Notes: a model not told the origin generated them from the letters alone. A stretch of DNA of 62,456 nucleotides from an uncultured Eggerthella sp. (GCA_900542265.1 UQML01000011.1:1-62456), one strand, 5' to 3'. Positions 35,632 through 45,581 are shown, counted from the stretch's first letter. A program made the numbers and translations.

Positions 35632-36072
35632 TTACTTGTCAACGTGATGCCCACGATTAATATGCGCACTATCCAAAAGTGCAATACCGCTGCGTTGCGC
35701 TAATTCTTCTTGCGTCATACGAGCATTAAGTTCAGCCGCAAGCTCTTCAAGAGGAATATGACAACGCTCCATCAAAACCATAAGGTGATAGATCACATCA
35801 GCCGCTTCATAACGAAGATGATCTTGCTCATGAGAAATTTCTTCGGCGGTACCTGCCTCTCTTATCCGATCAAGATCTTTAGCAGCAAGGGCACTCTCAA
35901 GCGCTTCCTCGTTAATCTTTTTGAGTAAATCATCCAGATTCCCGCTTAAAAGGCGATGGGTATAACTTTCGTTGCCCGCATGAGCGCGACTTGCAATAGT
36001 AGCCGCGAGCGAATCAAGCGCATCCCCAATCTGAGATACTGGCTGATCGCCAGGCGTATAGTACGTTTTCAT
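35632..36072 (-). CDS. HisE-like phosphoribosyl-ATP pyrophosphatase
   Basis: The 146-residue all-alpha NTP pyrophosphatase carries the metal-binding pattern KINEEALESALAAKD followed by EAADVIYHLMVLM, as in HisE, which removes pyrophosphate from PR-ATP in histidine synthesis. It is about 40 residues longer than most HisE. No other his gene is in the window, and it is flanked by its own promoter and glmM. It could be part of a scattered histidine pathway or a house-cleaning MazG-like enzyme; family assignment is good but pathway is not. Confidence 0.8.
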   Translation of the reverse strand: MKTYYTPGDQPVSQIGDALDSLAATIASRAHAGNESYTHRLLSGNLDDLLKKINEEALESALAAKDLDRIREAGTAEEISHEQDHLRYEAADVIYHLMVLMERCHIPLEELAAELNARMTQEELAQRSGIALLDSAHINRGHHVDK

Positions 36073-36091
36073 GCAATATCCTTAAACGTAA

Positions 36092-36106
36092 GGTATTGGT
36101 AATACC
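36092..36106. promoter_or_regulatory. Inverted repeat in the hisE-like leader
   Basis: GGTATT-GGT-AATACC is a perfect 6-bp inverted repeat with a 3-base centre, located between the predicted -10 and the start codon. It may be an operator. Confidence 0.4.
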
Positions 36107-36125
36107 GTGATTTTGTGCGTGCACT

Positions 36126-36131
36126 ATTGTA
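36126..36131 (-). promoter_or_regulatory. Candidate -10 of the hisE-like gene
   Basis: Minus strand AGCGCTACAATAG contains TACAAT with GC prefix, 54 bases upstream of the start codon, just after the amidohydrolase-side gap begins. Confidence 0.5.
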
Positions 36132-36138
36132 GCGCTAA

Positions 36139-37476
36139 TTAGTCCTGATCGAGTAGTCCTAATATCTTTTCACGGTGACGCTTTGTTTCAGCTACTGCTC
36201 GTTCGACATCAATAGTGGGATAAGCGCCTTCCTTATACACTACGACACCATCAACCATCGTGAGCAACACATCTTGCCCCTCAGCCGAATAAACGAGGTT
36301 GGTAAAGTAGTCTTGAATGGGTTGTGCCCAGAGGGTATCGAAATCAAAAACACAAAGATCAGCATGAGCGCCCATTTCAATAACACCACAATCTGAGCGT
36401 CCTTGTGCTTGAGCGCCATGCAAAGTTGCAATAGACACAAGCTCAGTCGGAGAAAAACCAACTGGGTCACAAGCACGTGCTCGTTGCAACAAAGCCATAA
36501 GATACATGCTGCGCTGCATATCATGGTTATTATTGGATGCTACCCCATCGGTTCCCAGAGCAATAGTTACACCTGATTGCGCAAGTATATCAAGATCAGC
36601 AATGCCTGAACCAAGCTTTGCATTTGATGCAGGATTTGCCGCAACATATACGCCATGCTCAGCAAGAATCTGAGGATCATCCCCTTCAAGCCATACACAG
36701 TGAGCTGCTGTAGCGGGGGTATCAAAGATACCACAATCCGCCAAGTACTGTACTGGCGTTAGGTTATGGTGGCGCTCTTTACAACCAGCAACCTCAGAAG
36801 CAGTCTCAGAAACATGCACTTGCATGCGCAAGTTCTTCTCACGCGCATATTCAGCAAGACCGCGAGCTACACGAGGGGTTGAAGTATATTCAGCATGCAA
36901 GTTAGCATCAACCAAAAGACGCCCATCGCCTGCACCATGATAGGCATCAACCAAATGATTCATAATAGAATAAGCAGGTAAGTCTTCAAAAGTGGCATCC
37001 TGATCAAAACAGACGATGCTATGACCAAGATTACACTTTATACCGCTCTCAAGTACTGCCTGAGCACGCGCGTCAGAATGATAGTACATGTCTGAAAACG
37101 AAACAGTACCAAAACGCACCATTTCCGCAATACCAAGCTGAGTTGCCCAATAAGCGGCATCATGATCGATGTAGTCCTCAAAGGGGAAGATAGCTTGATT
37201 GAGCCACGCATCAAGTGCAAGCCCTTCCCCGCGCCCGCGCAAAAGTGTCATAGGTACATGAGCGTGAGCATTATAAAAGCCCGGCATGAGCACGCGCCCC
37301 CGCCCGTCATACACTTCATCCCAGATGCCAGGTGCTTCTTGGCTCGCACACACCTCATCATCTAACTTTTCTTCAAGGTAGGCGATGCGACCCTCGCGCA
37401 CACCAATCCATGCATGCTCACGAACACGACCCGTCCCATCGATTGCTGTAATATCTTTAAACAAAAAAGATCCCAT
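36139..37476 (-). CDS. MtaD/SsnA-like amidohydrolase (adenosine-derivative deaminase family)
   Basis: The 445-residue metal-dependent hydrolase has the amidohydrolase barrel: NAHAHVPMTLLRGRGEGLAL (metal His pair), MQVHVSETASEV, AAHCVWLEGDD and ALGTDGVASNNNHDM. These match the 5'-methylthioadenosine/S-adenosylhomocysteine deaminase (MtaD) group, although guanine deaminase or chlorohydrolase relatives share them. ATG at 37474-37476 is preceded by GAAGGTGG at 7 bases; the extra upstream codons have no homology. It follows rpoC with an imperfect terminator hairpin directly before its start, so some expression may come by read-through from rpoBC. Confidence 0.82.
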   Translation of the reverse strand: MGSFLFKDITAIDGTGRVREHAWIGVREGRIAYLEEKLDDEVCASQEAPGIWDEVYDGRGRVLMPGFYNAHAHVPMTLLRGRGEGLALDAWLNQAIFPFEDYIDHDAAYWATQLGIAEMVRFGTVSFSDMYYHSDARAQAVLESGIKCNLGHSIVCFDQDATFEDLPAYSIMNHLVDAYHGAGDGRLLVDANLHAEYTSTPRVARGLAEYAREKNLRMQVHVSETASEVAGCKERHHNLTPVQYLADCGIFDTPATAAHCVWLEGDDPQILAEHGVYVAANPASNAKLGSGIADLDILAQSGVTIALGTDGVASNNNHDMQRSMYLMALLQRARACDPVGFSPTELVSIATLHGAQAQGRSDCGVIEMGAHADLCVFDFDTLWAQPIQDYFTNLVYSAEGQDVLLTMVDGVVVYKEGAYPTIDVERAVAETKRHREKILGLLDQD

Positions 37477-37494
37477 TGGTTTTCCACCTTCATA

Positions 37495-37532
37495 TAAAAG
37501 AGCACGTCCCCTCATGATGAGAGGGCGCGCTC
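37495..37532 (-). terminator. Imperfect terminator hairpin after rpoC
   Basis: GAGC (37500-37503) and GCTC (37529-37532) close an imperfect stem with inner GC pairs, followed on the minus strand by TTTTATATG. It ends 18 bases before the amidohydrolase start, leaving no room for another promoter. Confidence 0.6.
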
Positions 37533-37587
37533 ATAAAATCGAAAGATACGCAACAACAAGAATTGCTTCCTCTTATCGCATTACACC

Positions 37588-40500
37588 TTAACCGATCTGG
37601 TCGCTTTCTTCATCCGAATTTGAAGTTTGGTCATCTTCGGACAGGAATGAGAAGCCAAAATCACTGGTCTGATTAAGAAGAGCATCAAGTTCTTCTAAGT
37701 TACGCTGATAAGAACGCGGTGGCAATGCCTCACCAAGCATGTCTTCAGCATCCGTGTTGAAGGTTGCTGGCTTATCACCACCAATCAGAACCGTATCATC
37801 AGGTGAGAAGACCATATCAAGCAACTGGCTTACATCATCGCGCGATGCATTTAAATCATCTTCGATAACGCGTGACAATCCACGTGCCTCTAAGCCTGCC
37901 TTAAGCTCTTCGATGGCTTTCGTACCAATGCCCTCAATACGCAACAGCTCATCTTCAGTATGTCCCACCAAATCAGCTACCGTCTCAATGCCAGCCTCAG
38001 AGAACTTATTAGCCCAGCGCTGCGAAACACCTAAGTCGTCATAAATGTAGAGACGCGCCTCTTCATCAGAAAGGTTGCTTGCACGATACCCTGCCGTAAT
38101 AGAAGCAAAGTAGCTTGCATAATCAGAGCCCGCACCAAGATAATCACCATCAAGCGACCAATCTTGTGGCTGCGGCAGCAACTCTTCAATATCGCGCAGT
38201 GCTTGTGGAGCCGAATCAGGCAAACGATCATTATCAGCCTTAGACACCGGCACACCCTTGTAGGTAAGCGCTACATCTTTATAGGTACGAAGACCTGTAC
38301 CAGCAGGAATAGGCTTACCAATAATGACGTTTTCCTTAAGACCTTGCAGCGTATCAACCTTACCCTCAATTGCAGCATCAGTAAGAACCTTGGTGGTCTC
38401 CTGGAACGATGCTGCAGACAAGAAGGAATCTGTTGCAAGAGATGCCTTAGTGATACCCAGCAAGAGAGGTTGTCCGATAGGCGGATTCTTTCCTTCAAGA
38501 ACAAGATCGTTTGCGACTTTTTCAAATTCAAAGCGATTGACCTGACGACCAGGTAAGTAATCAGAGTCACCCGGATCAAGAACAGCAACTTTGCGCAGCA
38601 TCTGACGAGCAATAACTTCAATATGCTTGTCGTTAATATCTACACCTTGAGATACGTATACGTCTTGAACCTGATCAACAATGTAGCGCAAGGTGGTATT
38701 AGGATCAGTCAAGCGCAACAAATCATGAGGGTTAACACTACCCTTTGTCAGCTGTTGGCCAACCTTAACCTCACATCCGTCTACTACACCAGGAAGCATC
38801 TGAGCACGTGCCGAAACAACATACTCGCGAATATTGCCCTCTTGATCATGAATAGTAAGAGTCTTATTTTGCTTATCGCCTGCAACTTGTAAGGTACCAG
38901 CGATATCAGCAAGAACAGCTTGACCCTTAGGCTTGCGTGCCTCAAAAAGCTCAGTAACACGAGGAAGACCGTGGGTAATATCTTCACCTGCAACGCCGCC
39001 CGTATGGAACGTACGCATGGTCAACTGAGTACCTGGCTCACCAATGGACTGAGCAGCAATAATACCTGCCGCTGTACCAATATTGGCAGGGCGAGACGTT
39101 GCCAAATCCCAGCCATAGCACTTCTGACAAATACCATGATCAGAGTGACACGTCATAATAGAGCGATAAACAATAGTCTCTACGCCCGCATCAGCAAAGC
39201 TAAGAAGATCATCACGCGAAGAGATGTACTCTCCTGCCTCCTTTAAGACTTCACCGGTAGTGGGATTAACAACCGATTCAGCCAAGCAGCGACCGATAAG
39301 CTGCTCATCAACTTTACCCTTTTCATCAATCAAAGGTGTAGGTACGCCATCAGTAGTACCACAGTCGATCTCGCGGACAATAACATCTTGTGCAACATCA
39401 ACCAGACGACGAGTCAAATAACCAGAGTCAGCCGTACGGAGTGCGGTATCGGAAAGACCCTTACGTGCGCCATGCGTTGAAATAAAGTATTCCAAAACGG
39501 AGAGGCCTTCACGGAAGTTTGCCTTAATAGGACGGTCAATAATCTCACCACGAGGGTCAGACATCAAACCACGCATACCGGCAAGCTGACGAATTTGCTT
39601 GATGTTACCACGAGCACCAGAGAATGCCATCATATAAATGGGGTTGAACTTATCAAAGTTCTCAGCCATTGCCTCGCCAACTTCTTCGTTAGCGGCATTC
39701 CAAATATCAACAATCTGCTTATGACGTTCATCATTAGACATCAAGCCTAATTCGTAGTCCTCATCAATAGCAGCAACCTTTTTGTCAGCTTCTTCAAGGA
39801 TAGAAGCTTTATTAGGAGGAATGGTTGCGTCATAAACCGATACAGTAACACCAGCACGTGTTGCATAGTGGAAGCCGGTTGACTTCAAACCATCCAGGAT
39901 CGGTTCCATCTCAGAGGTGGTGTAGCGGTTGCAGCAATCCTCGACAAGACGAGAAATCTCAGACTTGTTCATCTCATAGTTGAGATATGGATAATCCTCT
40001 GGCAAAACGTTGTTAAACGTGATGCGACCAACCGTCGTCTCAATACGCTCGCCTGCTTTGTGCTCTTCAAAAACACCAAATGAAGTTGCTACTTGCGTGT
40101 CCTTGTTAAGACGTACCCAAATCTTTGCCTGCAAGTCAAGCTCTGCACGAGCGTCGTAGGCGTTCATTGCATCCTCAAAGTCGATGAATGCACGACCCTC
40201 ACCGGGGAAGCCATCACGAGCAGCGGTCAAATAATAAAGACCAATAATCATATCTTGCGTTGGTACAGTCAAAGGACGACCATGAGCAGGGCTCTTGATG
40301 TTGTTAGCAGAAAGCATCAAAACACGTGCTTCAGCCTGTGCCTCATTGCCTAGCGGTACATGAACAGCCATCTGGTCACCGTCGAAGTCAGCATTAAATG
40401 CCGTACATACCAAAGGATGAAGCTTGATAGCCTTACCTTCAACAAGGACTGGCTCAAATGCCTGAATACCCAAACGGTGCAAGGTTGGTGCACGGTTCAA

Positions 40501-42000
40501 GAGCACGGGATGTTCAGTAATAACCTCTTCCAAAACGTCCCAAACATAGCTTGCGCCACGATCAACAGCACGTTTTGCTGCCTTAATGTTTGCAGCATAC
40601 TCAAGCTCAACTAAGCGCTTCATTACAAAGGGCTTAAAGAGCTCTAACGCCATCTGAGAAGGAAGACCGCACTGATGCAATTTCAGGTTAGGGCCAACAA
40701 CGATAACCGAACGACCAGAGTAGTCAACACGCTTACCTAACAAGTTCTGACGGAAGCGACCTTGCTTACCTTTGAGCATGTCAGAAAGGGATTTCAAAGG
40801 ACGATTGCCAGGACCAGTTACGGGGCGACCACGACGACCGTTGTCAAAGAGTGAGTCAACAGCTTCTTGAAGCATGCGCTTTTCGTTATTTACGATAATC
40901 TCAGGAGCACCTAAGTCAAGAAGACGCTTCAAGCGGTTATTACGATTGATAACACGACGATATAAGTCGTTTAAGTCAGAGGTTGCAAAACGGCCACCAT
41001 CTAACTGAACCATAGGACGCAGATCTGGTGGAATAACAGGAATTACATCCAGAATCATATCTGATGGCTTGTTGTTGGAATGCAAGAAAGCATCCACAAC
41101 CTTTAAGCGTTTAATAGCCTTAGTGCGCTTTTGACCTTTGCCTGTTGCAACGACTTCGCGCAACTCTTCAGCAGCCGCCTCTAAGTCCATAGCATCAAGC
41201 AAATCACGAACTGCTTCTGCGCCCATACCACCCGTAAAGTAGTCAGAATAGTTCATGCGCATCTCGCGATAGAGCGCTTCATCAGGAACAAGCTGTTTTG
41301 GCTCAATCTTTAAGAATGCCTCAAATGCATCGTTGCGCAATGCTTTACGCTCGTTGAACTCCTCGTAGATATCAGCAATCTCGTCTTCTACTTCTTCAGG
41401 AGATAAGCGCTCATCGTCATCAACCTCATCGACAAATTCATCCTCTTCAGGAACATAGTCGACACTTAAACGACGAGTTGCCTCAATCAAGCGATCGCGC
41501 TCTGCATCCAATTCTTCCAAGTCAGCAGAAAGCTCGTCACGCAACTCTTCAATATCTTCATCACGTGCTTCTTTATCAACGCTCGTGATAATCGAAGAAG
41601 CAAAGTAAAGTACTTTTTCAAGCTCTTTAGGAGCAATGTCTAAGAGGTAACCCAAACGCGATGGGGAACCTTTGAAATACCAAATATGAGACACCGGAGC
41701 TGCAAGCTCGATATGACCCATGCGCTCACGACGCACTTTAGAGCGGGTAACTTCAACACCGCAACGCTCGCAAACAATGCCCTTGAAACGGATACGCTTA
41801 TATTTACCGCATGCGCATTCCCAGTCCTTGGTTGGGCCAAAGATTTTCTCGCAGAACAAACCGTCTTTTTCTGGCTTTAAGGTACGGTAGTTAATAGTCT
41901 CAGGCTTTTTAACCTCGCCGCGAGACCAACCACGAATATCTTCAGCACTCGCAAGAGAAATGCGAATTGCGTCAAAATTATTTACATCGAATTCGCTCAT
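37588..42000 (-). CDS. rpoC: RNA polymerase beta' subunit with alpha-CTD-like C-terminal extension
   Basis: The 1470-residue beta' subunit has the zinc ribbon CACGKYKRIRFKGIVCERCG near residue 60-80, the active-site NADFDGDQMAVHVPL and the trigger-loop/bridge regions (GGVAGEDITHGLPRV). The canonical chain ends near residue 1237 (IIGKPIPAGTGL). A further 233 residues follow: a linker (1238-1316), a helix-hairpin-helix domain (1317-1376) aligning without gaps to the alpha subunit C-terminal domain, and an acidic tail of about 95 residues. GGAGGAG inside the end of rpoB supplies the ribosome site; the genes are 3 bases apart. Confidence 0.98.
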   Translation of the reverse strand: MSEFDVNNFDAIRISLASAEDIRGWSRGEVKKPETINYRTLKPEKDGLFCEKIFGPTKDWECACGKYKRIRFKGIVCERCGVEVTRSKVRRERMGHIELAAPVSHIWYFKGSPSRLGYLLDIAPKELEKVLYFASSIITSVDKEARDEDIEELRDELSADLEELDAERDRLIEATRRLSVDYVPEEDEFVDEVDDDERLSPEEVEDEIADIYEEFNERKALRNDAFEAFLKIEPKQLVPDEALYREMRMNYSDYFTGGMGAEAVRDLLDAMDLEAAAEELREVVATGKGQKRTKAIKRLKVVDAFLHSNNKPSDMILDVIPVIPPDLRPMVQLDGGRFATSDLNDLYRRVINRNNRLKRLLDLGAPEIIVNNEKRMLQEAVDSLFDNGRRGRPVTGPGNRPLKSLSDMLKGKQGRFRQNLLGKRVDYSGRSVIVVGPNLKLHQCGLPSQMALELFKPFVMKRLVELEYAANIKAAKRAVDRGASYVWDVLEEVITEHPVLLNRAPTLHRLGIQAFEPVLVEGKAIKLHPLVCTAFNADFDGDQMAVHVPLGNEAQAEARVLMLSANNIKSPAHGRPLTVPTQDMIIGLYYLTAARDGFPGEGRAFIDFEDAMNAYDARAELDLQAKIWVRLNKDTQVATSFGVFEEHKAGERIETTVGRITFNNVLPEDYPYLNYEMNKSEISRLVEDCCNRYTTSEMEPILDGLKSTGFHYATRAGVTVSVYDATIPPNKASILEEADKKVAAIDEDYELGLMSNDERHKQIVDIWNAANEEVGEAMAENFDKFNPIYMMAFSGARGNIKQIRQLAGMRGLMSDPRGEIIDRPIKANFREGLSVLEYFISTHGARKGLSDTALRTADSGYLTRRLVDVAQDVIVREIDCGTTDGVPTPLIDEKGKVDEQLIGRCLAESVVNPTTGEVLKEAGEYISSRDDLLSFADAGVETIVYRSIMTCHSDHGICQKCYGWDLATSRPANIGTAAGIIAAQSIGEPGTQLTMRTFHTGGVAGEDITHGLPRVTELFEARKPKGQAVLADIAGTLQVAGDKQNKTLTIHDQEGNIREYVVSARAQMLPGVVDGCEVKVGQQLTKGSVNPHDLLRLTDPNTTLRYIVDQVQDVYVSQGVDINDKHIEVIARQMLRKVAVLDPGDSDYLPGRQVNRFEFEKVANDLVLEGKNPPIGQPLLLGITKASLATDSFLSAASFQETTKVLTDAAIEGKVDTLQGLKENVIIGKPIPAGTGLRTYKDVALTYKGVPVSKADNDRLPDSAPQALRDIEELLPQPQDWSLDGDYLGAGSDYASYFASITAGYRASNLSDEEARLYIYDDLGVSQRWANKFSEAGIETVADLVGHTEDELLRIEGIGTKAIEELKAGLEARGLSRVIEDDLNASRDDVSQLLDMVFSPDDTVLIGGDKPATFNTDAEDMLGEALPPRSYQRNLEELDALLNQTSDFGFSFLSEDDQTSNSDEESDQIG
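37873..38040 (-). other. Segment encoding the alpha-CTD-like domain of RpoC
   Basis: Residues 1321-1376 align gap-free with the E. coli alpha C-terminal domain as I recall it, 24 of 56 identical by my hand count. DNA-contacting residues R265, N268, G296, K298 and E302 of alpha correspond to R1328, N1331, G1359, K1361 and E1365. S299 and N294 are replaced by Ala and Gly. Confidence 0.75.
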
Positions 42001-42003
42001 TGA

Positions 42004-45000
42004 TTAGTTCTCCTCCCCCATATCGATGAGGTCGTTGGTGGAATCGTCTGCAGTATTGGTGCCAAGCAAATTAGAAAGCTCATCAGCGATAGAACCCAAG
42101 AGTTCATCGTTGTTATCTGTCTTTGCTTCTTCCTCTAATGCAGCATCAAGCGTTTCTTCTACTCCATCATCTTCATGACTTTCAGTCACGTCGATGGTCT
42201 GACGCTCATGGCCTTCAAGTTCTACGTTGAGACACAAGGAGCGCATTTCCTTAATCAATACCTTGAATGACTCAGGTACTTCTGGTGCAGGAATGGTTTC
42301 ACCCTTAACGATAGACTCATAGGCCTTAACACGACCGGAGGTATCGTCAGATTTAACGGTCAAGATCTCTTGTAGGACGTTAGACGCACCGTATGAGTAC
42401 AGTGCCCAAACTTCCATCTCACCAAAGCGTTGGCCGCCGAACTGAGCTTTACCACCCAAAGGCTGCTGGGTAATCAAGCTGTAAGGGCCGGTTGAACGAG
42501 CATGGATCTTGTCATCAACCAAGTGACCCAACTTCAAGATGTAAGACTGACCAACGGTGATCTGCTCACGGAACTTCTCACCCGTGCGACCATCATAGAG
42601 CCAGGTCTTACCGGTACGAGAAAGCTGGGGAACGAGCTCAACACGCGCCTTATCACCAAACTTTGCCTTATTCATATTAATAAGGTTGCGATTGGCCTTC
42701 TCAATAACATCAGAGATCTCGCCTTCAGTTGCACCGTCAAAAATTGGCGTTGCAACGTGAATTGGTCCTTGTACTACTTCATCAGAGTCGTCTTCTGACC
42801 AACCCCATTTAGCAGCCCAGCCTAAGTGGCATTCAAGCAACTGACCAACATTCATACGAGAAGGTACACCCAAAGGATTCAAGATAACATCAATAGGAGT
42901 ACCATCAGCTAAGTAAGGCATATCTTCAACTGGCAAAATGCGAGAGATAACACCCTTGTTACCATGGCGACCAGAAAGTTTGTCACCTTGCTGGATTTTA
43001 CGCTTTTGCGCGATAAAGACACGAACGAGTTCATTTACACCAGGAGCCAACTCATCGCCATCTAAGCGCGAAGAACGGGTAACGGAGATAACACGGCCGC
43101 CGGAACCGTGAGGAACCTTCAAAGAGGTATCACGAACTTCACGTGCTTTCTCACCAAAGATAGCACGGAGCAAGCGCTCTTCAGCCGTAAGCTCAGTTTC
43201 ACCCTTAGGGGTAACCTTACCAACAAGAACATCTCCTGGGAACACTTCAGCACCAACACGAATAATGCCATCAGCGTCCAAATCAGAAATCATGTCCTCT
43301 GAGATATTAGGAATCTCACGGGTGATTTCCTCAGGACCGAGCTTAGTATCACGAGCATCAATCTCATATTCGGAAATATGAATTGAAGTGAGAAGATCTT
43401 CTGCCACAACACGCTCAGAAACGATAATAGCGTCCTCGTAGTTGTAACCTTCCCAAGGCATGTAAGCAATCATGAGGTTCTGACCCAAAGCAAGCTCTGC
43501 CCCATCGCAAGAAGGACCGTCAGCTAAAACATCTCCTACCTGAACGGTATCCCCTGGACGAACAATAGGTTTATGATTCATGCAACCCGACTGGTTTGAA
43601 CGCTGAAACTTTGGAATGAGGTATTCGTCATACTCACCGTCATTGCGCTCAACAATAATGGTCTGGCCGTCAACATAGTCAACAACACCTGCGTTTTGCG
43701 CAACAAGAATCTCACCTGAGTCAACAGCAATACGATGCTCGATGCCCGTACCAACCAAAGGAGCGTTAGGACGAAGCAGCGGCACCGCTTGGCGCTGCAT
43801 GTTAGAACCCATCAAAGCGCGGTTAGCGTCGTCATGCTCAAGGAACGGAATCAAAGACGTTGCAACAGAGGTGATCTGACGAGGAGATACATCCATGTAG
43901 TTAACTTGCTCAGGAGGAACTTCACCCGGCTCACCAAAAACACCCGTGGATTGATCCTTCATGCGGCAAAGAACGCGAGTAGTCTTAATAAACTTACCCT
44001 CATTGTCAAAGCGGCCAAATTCACGGGTTTCAGGATCGAACAACTCGTTTGCCTGAGCGATAGTGTAGTTTTCTTCCTCATCTGCGGTCAGGTAATCAAC
44101 CTCATCGGTTACCTTACCATCAATAACGCGACGGTAAGGAGCCTCAATAAAGCCATAAGGATTAACGCGCGCATAGGTTGCAAGAGAGCCAATCAAGCCA
44201 ATGTTTGGACCTTCAGGAGTCTCAATAGGACACATGCGACCATAGTGAGAGGTGTGAACGTCGCGAACTTCAAAGCCTGCACGCTCGCGAGACAAACCAC
44301 CAGGACCTAATGCAGACAAACGGCGCTTATGCGTAATACCTGCAGCAGGATTGGTTTGATCCATGAACTGTGAGAGCTGAGAAGAACCAAAGAACTCTTT
44401 GATAGCAGCTACGATAGGACGAATGTTAACTAAGCTCTGAGGCGTAATATCATCAGGCTCTTGCATAGACATACGCTCACGAACAACGCGCTCCATACGA
44501 GACAAGCCAATGCGGAATTGATTTTGAATTAACTCGCCTACCGTACGAATACGACGATTACCAAAGTGGTCAATGTCGTCTACTTGAACGCCTTCTTCCC
44601 CATCATGCAAAGCAACAATGTAGCGCATGGTCTCAATGATGTCTTCTTTAGTAAGGGTTGAAGACTCATTATCAGGAGAAAAGCCAAGCTTTTTATTAAT
44701 CTTATAGCGACCAACTCGAGCAAGATCATAACGCTGAGGATTGAAGAACAAACCATCAAGTAAGGTACGTGCTGAGTCAATCGTAGGAGGCTCACCGGGA
44801 CGGAAACGACGGTACAACTCAATCAAAGACTCTTCTTTGGTTGTCGCAGGGTCGCGATCAAGGGTGCGGATGACCATCTCTGAATCACCCAATAGCTCAA
44901 TGATCTCTTCACGTGTCTCAGCTAAACCAAGAGCACGCAACAATAGTGTTGCAGGCTGCTTGCGCTTACGATCAATACGCACTGACAAGATATCACGCTT

Positions 45001-45534
45001 GTCAGTCTCAAATTCAAGCCATGCACCGCGAGAAGGGATAATCTTGGCATTGTAAATAGTTTTATCAGAAGTCTTGTCGGGCTCTGCTGAAAAATAAACA
45101 CCAGGAGAGCGAACCAACTGAGAAACAACAACACGCTCAGTACCATTAATAATAAAGGTACCGCGAGGAGTCATGAGCGGAAAATCACCCATGAATACTT
45201 CTTGCTCTTTAATCTCGCCTGTTTCGCGATTAATAAAGCGGATCTCAGCAAATAAAGGCGCTTGATAAGACACATCCTTTGCTTTGCATTCATCAACGCT
45301 GTATTTAGGCTCCCCAAATTCGTGTTTACCAAATTCAACACACATGTCTTTTGTGTTGGATTCGATGGGGCTAATATCGGCAAAAGCGTTTGCTAAACCT
45401 TCATCCATAAAGTTTTTGAAACTTTCAGTTTGGATGGCGATAAGGTTTGGTACATCCATGACATCAGGGATCTTAGCAAAGCTTCTGCGATTCCTATAAC
45501 GGCTAGTGGAAGCGGGTTTATTCTCTTGAACCAC
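42004..45534 (-). CDS. rpoB: RNA polymerase beta subunit
   Basis: The beta subunit shows the rifampicin region (SQLSQFMDQTNPAAGITHKRRLSALGPGGL, split here as SQFMDQTNP and HKRRLSALGPGG), with Asp, His and Ser at positions giving a sensitive-type sequence, and GRHGNKGVISRILPVEDMPY. I start at a GTG (45532-45534) because AGGAGG lies 9 bases before it; the longer frame to 45573 starts with TTG upstream of that site. Length is then 1176. The last 60 or so residues (from ESHEDDGVEETLD) form an acidic tail. A strong promoter lies just upstream, and rplJ-rplL are not adjacent, unlike in most bacteria. Confidence 0.98.
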   Translation of the reverse strand: MVQENKPASTSRYRNRRSFAKIPDVMDVPNLIAIQTESFKNFMDEGLANAFADISPIESNTKDMCVEFGKHEFGEPKYSVDECKAKDVSYQAPLFAEIRFINRETGEIKEQEVFMGDFPLMTPRGTFIINGTERVVVSQLVRSPGVYFSAEPDKTSDKTIYNAKIIPSRGAWLEFETDKRDILSVRIDRKRKQPATLLLRALGLAETREEIIELLGDSEMVIRTLDRDPATTKEESLIELYRRFRPGEPPTIDSARTLLDGLFFNPQRYDLARVGRYKINKKLGFSPDNESSTLTKEDIIETMRYIVALHDGEEGVQVDDIDHFGNRRIRTVGELIQNQFRIGLSRMERVVRERMSMQEPDDITPQSLVNIRPIVAAIKEFFGSSQLSQFMDQTNPAAGITHKRRLSALGPGGLSRERAGFEVRDVHTSHYGRMCPIETPEGPNIGLIGSLATYARVNPYGFIEAPYRRVIDGKVTDEVDYLTADEEENYTIAQANELFDPETREFGRFDNEGKFIKTTRVLCRMKDQSTGVFGEPGEVPPEQVNYMDVSPRQITSVATSLIPFLEHDDANRALMGSNMQRQAVPLLRPNAPLVGTGIEHRIAVDSGEILVAQNAGVVDYVDGQTIIVERNDGEYDEYLIPKFQRSNQSGCMNHKPIVRPGDTVQVGDVLADGPSCDGAELALGQNLMIAYMPWEGYNYEDAIIVSERVVAEDLLTSIHISEYEIDARDTKLGPEEITREIPNISEDMISDLDADGIIRVGAEVFPGDVLVGKVTPKGETELTAEERLLRAIFGEKAREVRDTSLKVPHGSGGRVISVTRSSRLDGDELAPGVNELVRVFIAQKRKIQQGDKLSGRHGNKGVISRILPVEDMPYLADGTPIDVILNPLGVPSRMNVGQLLECHLGWAAKWGWSEDDSDEVVQGPIHVATPIFDGATEGEISDVIEKANRNLINMNKAKFGDKARVELVPQLSRTGKTWLYDGRTGEKFREQITVGQSYILKLGHLVDDKIHARSTGPYSLITQQPLGGKAQFGGQRFGEMEVWALYSYGASNVLQEILTVKSDDTSGRVKAYESIVKGETIPAPEVPESFKVLIKEMRSLCLNVELEGHERQTIDVTESHEDDGVEETLDAALEEEAKTDNNDELLGSIADELSNLLGTNTADDSTNDLIDMGEEN

Positions 45535-45581
45535 GAGCGTTTTCCTCCTTTTATGGAACCGGTCGGTTTGCAAAAATTCGC

